From NCBI RefSeq assembly GCF_014836595.1, contig NZ_JACSQO010000005.1:144556-208555 (forward strand): a stretch of DNA of 64,000 nt, in the 5' to 3' direction. Position numbers and translations under genes: made by a program. The notes beneath the pieces are model-generated. The model was given only the letters and a program-made list of their open reading frames with translations, had not been told where the DNA came from and did no database searches. Positions 61,292-64,000 of the stretch are shown here, piece by piece; position 1 is the stretch's first letter, and each line of letters starts with the position of its first letter. Source of the stretch: Psychrobacillus faecigallinarum (GTDB lineage: Bacteria; Bacillota; Bacilli; Bacillales_A; Planococcaceae).

Positions 61292-62197
61292 ATGAAATTA
61301 TGGATTTACCCATTAATGGTTGTCTTCGCAGCCAGCTGTTATGGGACCTTATCAACAATGGTGAAGTTAGCAATTGGACAAGGATATACAGCTTCTGAAG
61401 CTGTTTCCAGTCAATATATTGTTGGTTTCCTATTAGCATTACTCATCTACATGGTTACACAAAGAAAAATACCACGCCTTTATGGCGGGTTTAAAATTGT
61501 ACTGTTAGCAGGTATTTTTACAGCAACTACGGGTATTGTCTATGGACAAGCTCTTATATATTTACCAGCCTCTCTAGCAGTAGTCATGCTCTTCCAGTTT
61601 ACTTGGATTGGCACATTGATTGATTGTATTATAAGAAAAAGATTACCTTCTCGAGCAGAAGTTATCTCTCTTATTATTTTATTTGCTGGTACTTTACTAG
61701 CTGCAGGTGTACTAGACGTCGATTTAAGTGGAATCGACTGGAGAGGCTGGGTTTATGGTTTCGCAGCCGCGGTATCCTTCTCACTTAACATGAACATCAA
61801 TACTAAACAAGTAGAGGGAATGAATACTACTACTCGTCTGCTATGGGTTTCCTTTATCGCTGCTTTGATGATTTCGGTTTTCCAAAGCCCAGAAATTATG
61901 TGGAATGGGAAACTTTTCACAGAATCTCTTCTTTTCTTGGGACTAGGCTTAGGATTACTAGGTATCATTATCCCAATTTATTTCTTCGTAATTGCTGTAC
62001 CAAAAGTAGGCGGTGCAGTTTCATCTATTTTAAGTGCTATGGAATTGCCAGTTGCTGTTATGGTATCCGTACTTGTTCTAAGTGAAGCTCTTACCTGGCT
62101 ACAGGTACTAGGAATCGTTGTCATATTGATAGGTATGTGTATACCTACAATTGCAGACATCCGAAGAAAACAAAAACAACAGAAGGCTATATTTTAA
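61292..62197 (+). CDS. DMT superfamily transporter (EamA)
   Basis: 301 residues with ten helices in two EamA repeats (SCYGTLSTMVKLAIGQGYTA and GWVYGFAAAVSFSLNMNIN...). AGGAGAAG precedes the ATG. Drug/metabolite exporter class; substrate unknown. Confidence 0.88.
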   Translation: MKLWIYPLMVVFAASCYGTLSTMVKLAIGQGYTASEAVSSQYIVGFLLALLIYMVTQRKIPRLYGGFKIVLLAGIFTATTGIVYGQALIYLPASLAVVMLFQFTWIGTLIDCIIRKRLPSRAEVISLIILFAGTLLAAGVLDVDLSGIDWRGWVYGFAAAVSFSLNMNINTKQVEGMNTTTRLLWVSFIAALMISVFQSPEIMWNGKLFTESLLFLGLGLGLLGIIIPIYFFVIAVPKVGGAVSSILSAMELPVAVMVSVLVLSEALTWLQVLGIVVILIGMCIPTIADIRRKQKQQKAIF

Positions 62198-62202
62198 CTT
62201 GA

Positions 62203-62235
62203 AACGCTGAACTACTAGTTCAGCGTTTTTTTTAT
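62203..62235 (+). terminator. terminator after the DMT gene
   Basis: AACGCTGAACT and AGTTCAGCGTT arms around AC, followed by a long T-run. Very strong. Confidence 0.9.
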
Positions 62236-62300
62236 GATAAGAAAAGATTTAGGAATAGCTTTCTATCACTCATTTACTTAAGGTAGATACCTTCATTTTC

Positions 62301-63611
62301 TTATTTAATAAACTTAAGGATTCCTTCAACCAATCCATCTGCTAGCGGGAGGCTCGGATCTGTATATGTTGCCATATTTCCTGCTTCATCGTCTGGGGAT
62401 TCCTTTAATACATGATTCATTTTCTCAATGATCAATAGTTCAGAATCTCCCTTTGCTTGATGTAAAAGTTTTGCATCGTTACTTGGAACTTGCATATCTA
62501 ATGTACCGTTCACGATTAATACTCTTGAATCTAATTGTTGAATTTGTTCAGCTGGATTGTATTGTAACCATGAAATCATATATGGTTGAACAGACGGACG
62601 AAATATGCTTTGTAATTCATTAGAGACTTCATCCACCTGTTGACCTTGCTTAAGCTTTTCTAATATTTTTTGAGATTCCTCCATAAGATTATTTGGTAAC
62701 TGAGCGCTTAATTGCTCTTTTAATATCTCATCTATTGGTCTTCCCGCACCTGCTAGTGATATAAATATAGAGGCTTCTACCTCTTTTGCAGCAACCATAC
62801 CTATAAGAGATCCTTCACTATGACCTATGAAGCCTATATCACTAAAGCGTTCGTCATCTTTTGCAAAGTTTGCCCAAGCTTCTGCATCTTCAATATAGTG
62901 ATGAAATCTTAGTTCTTCTTCCTTTGTGGCAAGATCAATGTTTTGTCCTACTCCTCTTTTATCATAGCGTATGCTAGCAATTCCCTCTGCTGCTAGTTCT
63001 TCTGCAATCATTTTTAAGCTATTATTTTTCCCTGCCATAACTAAGGAGTTTCCATTACGATCGGTGGGTCCTGAACCTGCAAGAATAATCATAAGCGGAA
63101 AAGGTCCTTCCCCCTCTGGAACTTCTATTTGACCAATCATTTTGCCACCCATTACTTCAATTTCTTCTAAATGCTCAGCAGTTCCTTCAAGTTCATTTAC
63201 TTTGCTCAATTCAAACGGGAACGACTGCCCTTGTTGTGTAAACGTCCCTGCGATTTTTTCATTCTCCAGCTTTCCTAGAAAGGATATCTTTTGTCCCGGC
63301 AGCGGCATGTTAAAAGTAATATCAGTATCGTTTAGAGTAATATTGGTAAGCGGATGATCATTTAAACCCTGGATAGGGATACTAATACTACCTTTTTCTT
63401 TTGTAAACTGTATAGTGATTGGTAACGGCTGATTAGGCACATTAATAGATCCTTCCCAAATCCCTTCTACAGTCTCTAAGGAAACAGTTTTCTTTGATTC
63501 ATCCTTACCTTTGGACACATCGTTCACCTCCTGTTTGTTACTACAAGCTGAAAGTATTATAAAAAGAAATATTAAAGTTAATATAAGGCCCTTTTTATTG
63601 ATTATTTCCAT
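62301..63611 (-). CDS. alpha/beta hydrolase lipoprotein
   Basis: 436 residues. Lipobox LSACSN after a hydrophobic signal (ILTLIFLFIILSACSN). A beta-rich N-terminal domain (GIWEGSINVPNQPLPITIQF...) precedes the hydrolase core, with RGVGQN, nucleophile GHSEGS and an acid/His pair near DMQVPSNDAK and KMNHVLKE. Secreted esterase or peptidase of the S9-like fold; substrate unknown. Confidence 0.82.
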   Translation of the reverse strand: MEIINKKGLILTLIFLFIILSACSNKQEVNDVSKGKDESKKTVSLETVEGIWEGSINVPNQPLPITIQFTKEKGSISIPIQGLNDHPLTNITLNDTDITFNMPLPGQKISFLGKLENEKIAGTFTQQGQSFPFELSKVNELEGTAEHLEEIEVMGGKMIGQIEVPEGEGPFPLMIILAGSGPTDRNGNSLVMAGKNNSLKMIAEELAAEGIASIRYDKRGVGQNIDLATKEEELRFHHYIEDAEAWANFAKDDERFSDIGFIGHSEGSLIGMVAAKEVEASIFISLAGAGRPIDEILKEQLSAQLPNNLMEESQKILEKLKQGQQVDEVSNELQSIFRPSVQPYMISWLQYNPAEQIQQLDSRVLIVNGTLDMQVPSNDAKLLHQAKGDSELLIIEKMNHVLKESPDDEAGNMATYTDPSLPLADGLVEGILKFIK

Positions 63612-63930
63612 CCCCCCGTCTGTTCTATTTTAAGTATAACAGAAGTGCATAAAGGAGTAAATATTTTAATTGTAGTTTAAAATAATTATTAAAATTATTC
63701 ATCATAAGCTTAAAGGGTTTAAATTTGCATGTTCCTTGGGCTGCGAAAACAGATGGGTGTGGCAGATTTCTTCGTCAGCCGCAGTCGATGGTTCTCGCGT
63801 ATGCTATACGCTCCGAGCCTCTCTTCCTTGCTTCCTTGAACTCTTTGCCGCCCCTCTGCTTTCTCGTACACTTGCTTAGTTAGGAATGGTTAGTACCTTC
63901 GGCACTTCTAATTTCTTTATAGAACAAACA
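63612..63930. other. gene-free stretch next to the rRNA operon
   Basis: The 63730-63865 part is GC-rich relative to the rest of the window (CTTCGTCAGCCGCAGTC, GCCGCCCCTCTGC). It resembles spacer-type interspersed repeats rather than a gene. No tRNA is visible. Confidence 0.4.
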
Positions 63931-63966
63931 AAAAAGCCGTCACCGATTTCTCGGTAACGACTTTTT
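63931..63966 (-). terminator. rRNA operon terminator
   Basis: AAAAAGCCGTCACCGA and TCGGTAACGACTTTTT arms around TTTC. On the minus strand it directly follows the 5S gene and ends in a T-run. Confidence 0.85.
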
Positions 63967-63970
63967 CCAG

Positions 63971-64000
63971 TGCCCAGCGACGTCCTACTCTTGCAGGGGG
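63971..64000 (-). rRNA. rrf: 5S ribosomal RNA, 3' part
   Basis: Read on the minus strand the last 30 bases begin CCCCCTGCAAGAGTAGGACG and end TCGCTGGGCAC. This is the conserved 3' end of Bacillales 5S rRNA. The rest of the rRNA operon lies beyond the right edge, transcribed toward this window. Confidence 0.9.

Noticed and set aside
63730..63930. tRNA gene near the rRNA operon
   Set aside because: No cloverleaf arms or CCA end could be traced.

Overview
The window is low-GC Bacillales chromosome. It carries a YjcZ-type sporulation-associated protein, a des-desK-desR cold/membrane-fluidity module, a yclNOPQ-type siderophore transporter, sbcDC, ywbE, yqxD and yxlEFG-like genes. Gene content and intergenic repeat style suggest a Planococcaceae or Bacillaceae soil organism (Psychrobacillus/Lysinibacillus-like); that placement is inference. 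The right edge runs into an rRNA operon on the minus strand (5S 3' end plus its terminator).

Layout. 1-7.4 kb: partial SDR, alpha/beta hydrolase, a large unknown membrane protein and the Fur-boxed yclNOPQ operon. 7.4-15.6 kb: MFS exporter, GNAT, then a catabolic-looking set (enolase-superfamily enzyme, divergent regulator, NhaC antiporter, M20 amidohydrolase, ywbE). A matching pair of 11-bp tandem operators links the regulator to two of these promoters. 16-22.5 kb: an accessory block of unrelated single genes (aminoglycoside-phosphotransferase-like kinase, cold-shock domain, DUF7674-like, SUKH-like, Nudix, a 40-residue membrane peptide, unknowns). They are separated by related palindrome-plus-terminator repeats, and two near-identical ~380-bp elements flank the kinase. 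The layout resembles an integron cassette array, but no integrase is visible and the core sites are not canonical. 22.5-25.9 kb: a candidate Rgg/SHP-type peptide signalling locus, made of an XRE/TPR regulator, a divergent 16-residue hydrophobic peptide ORF with a strong RBS and terminator, and a secreted target protein. The same inverted-repeat operator lies at both promoters. Truncated M20 peptidase genes lie on both sides of the 16-26 kb block.

26-35 kb: mostly housekeeping and small genes (GntR regulators, PpiB, YjcZ, azoreductase, TrhO), with two kinds of ~20.5-bp-periodic intergenic repeat arrays. 35.7-44.5 kb: a glycerophosphodiester/glycerol-3-phosphate uptake cluster (ugpCAEB-like plus a GDPD lipoprotein), yqxD, and an SsuABC/TauABC-like importer. 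44.6-64 kb: M48 peptidase with C-terminal ankyrin repeats, nucleoside deaminase, sbcCD, putP, des-desKR, metallophosphoesterase, CBS protein, yxlEFG-like ABC exporter, GNAT plus DMT exporter, and a lipoprotein alpha/beta hydrolase.

The two most notable signals are the cassette-like array (about 17.7-22.5 kb) and the regulator/peptide/secreted-protein circuit (about 23.5-25.7 kb).
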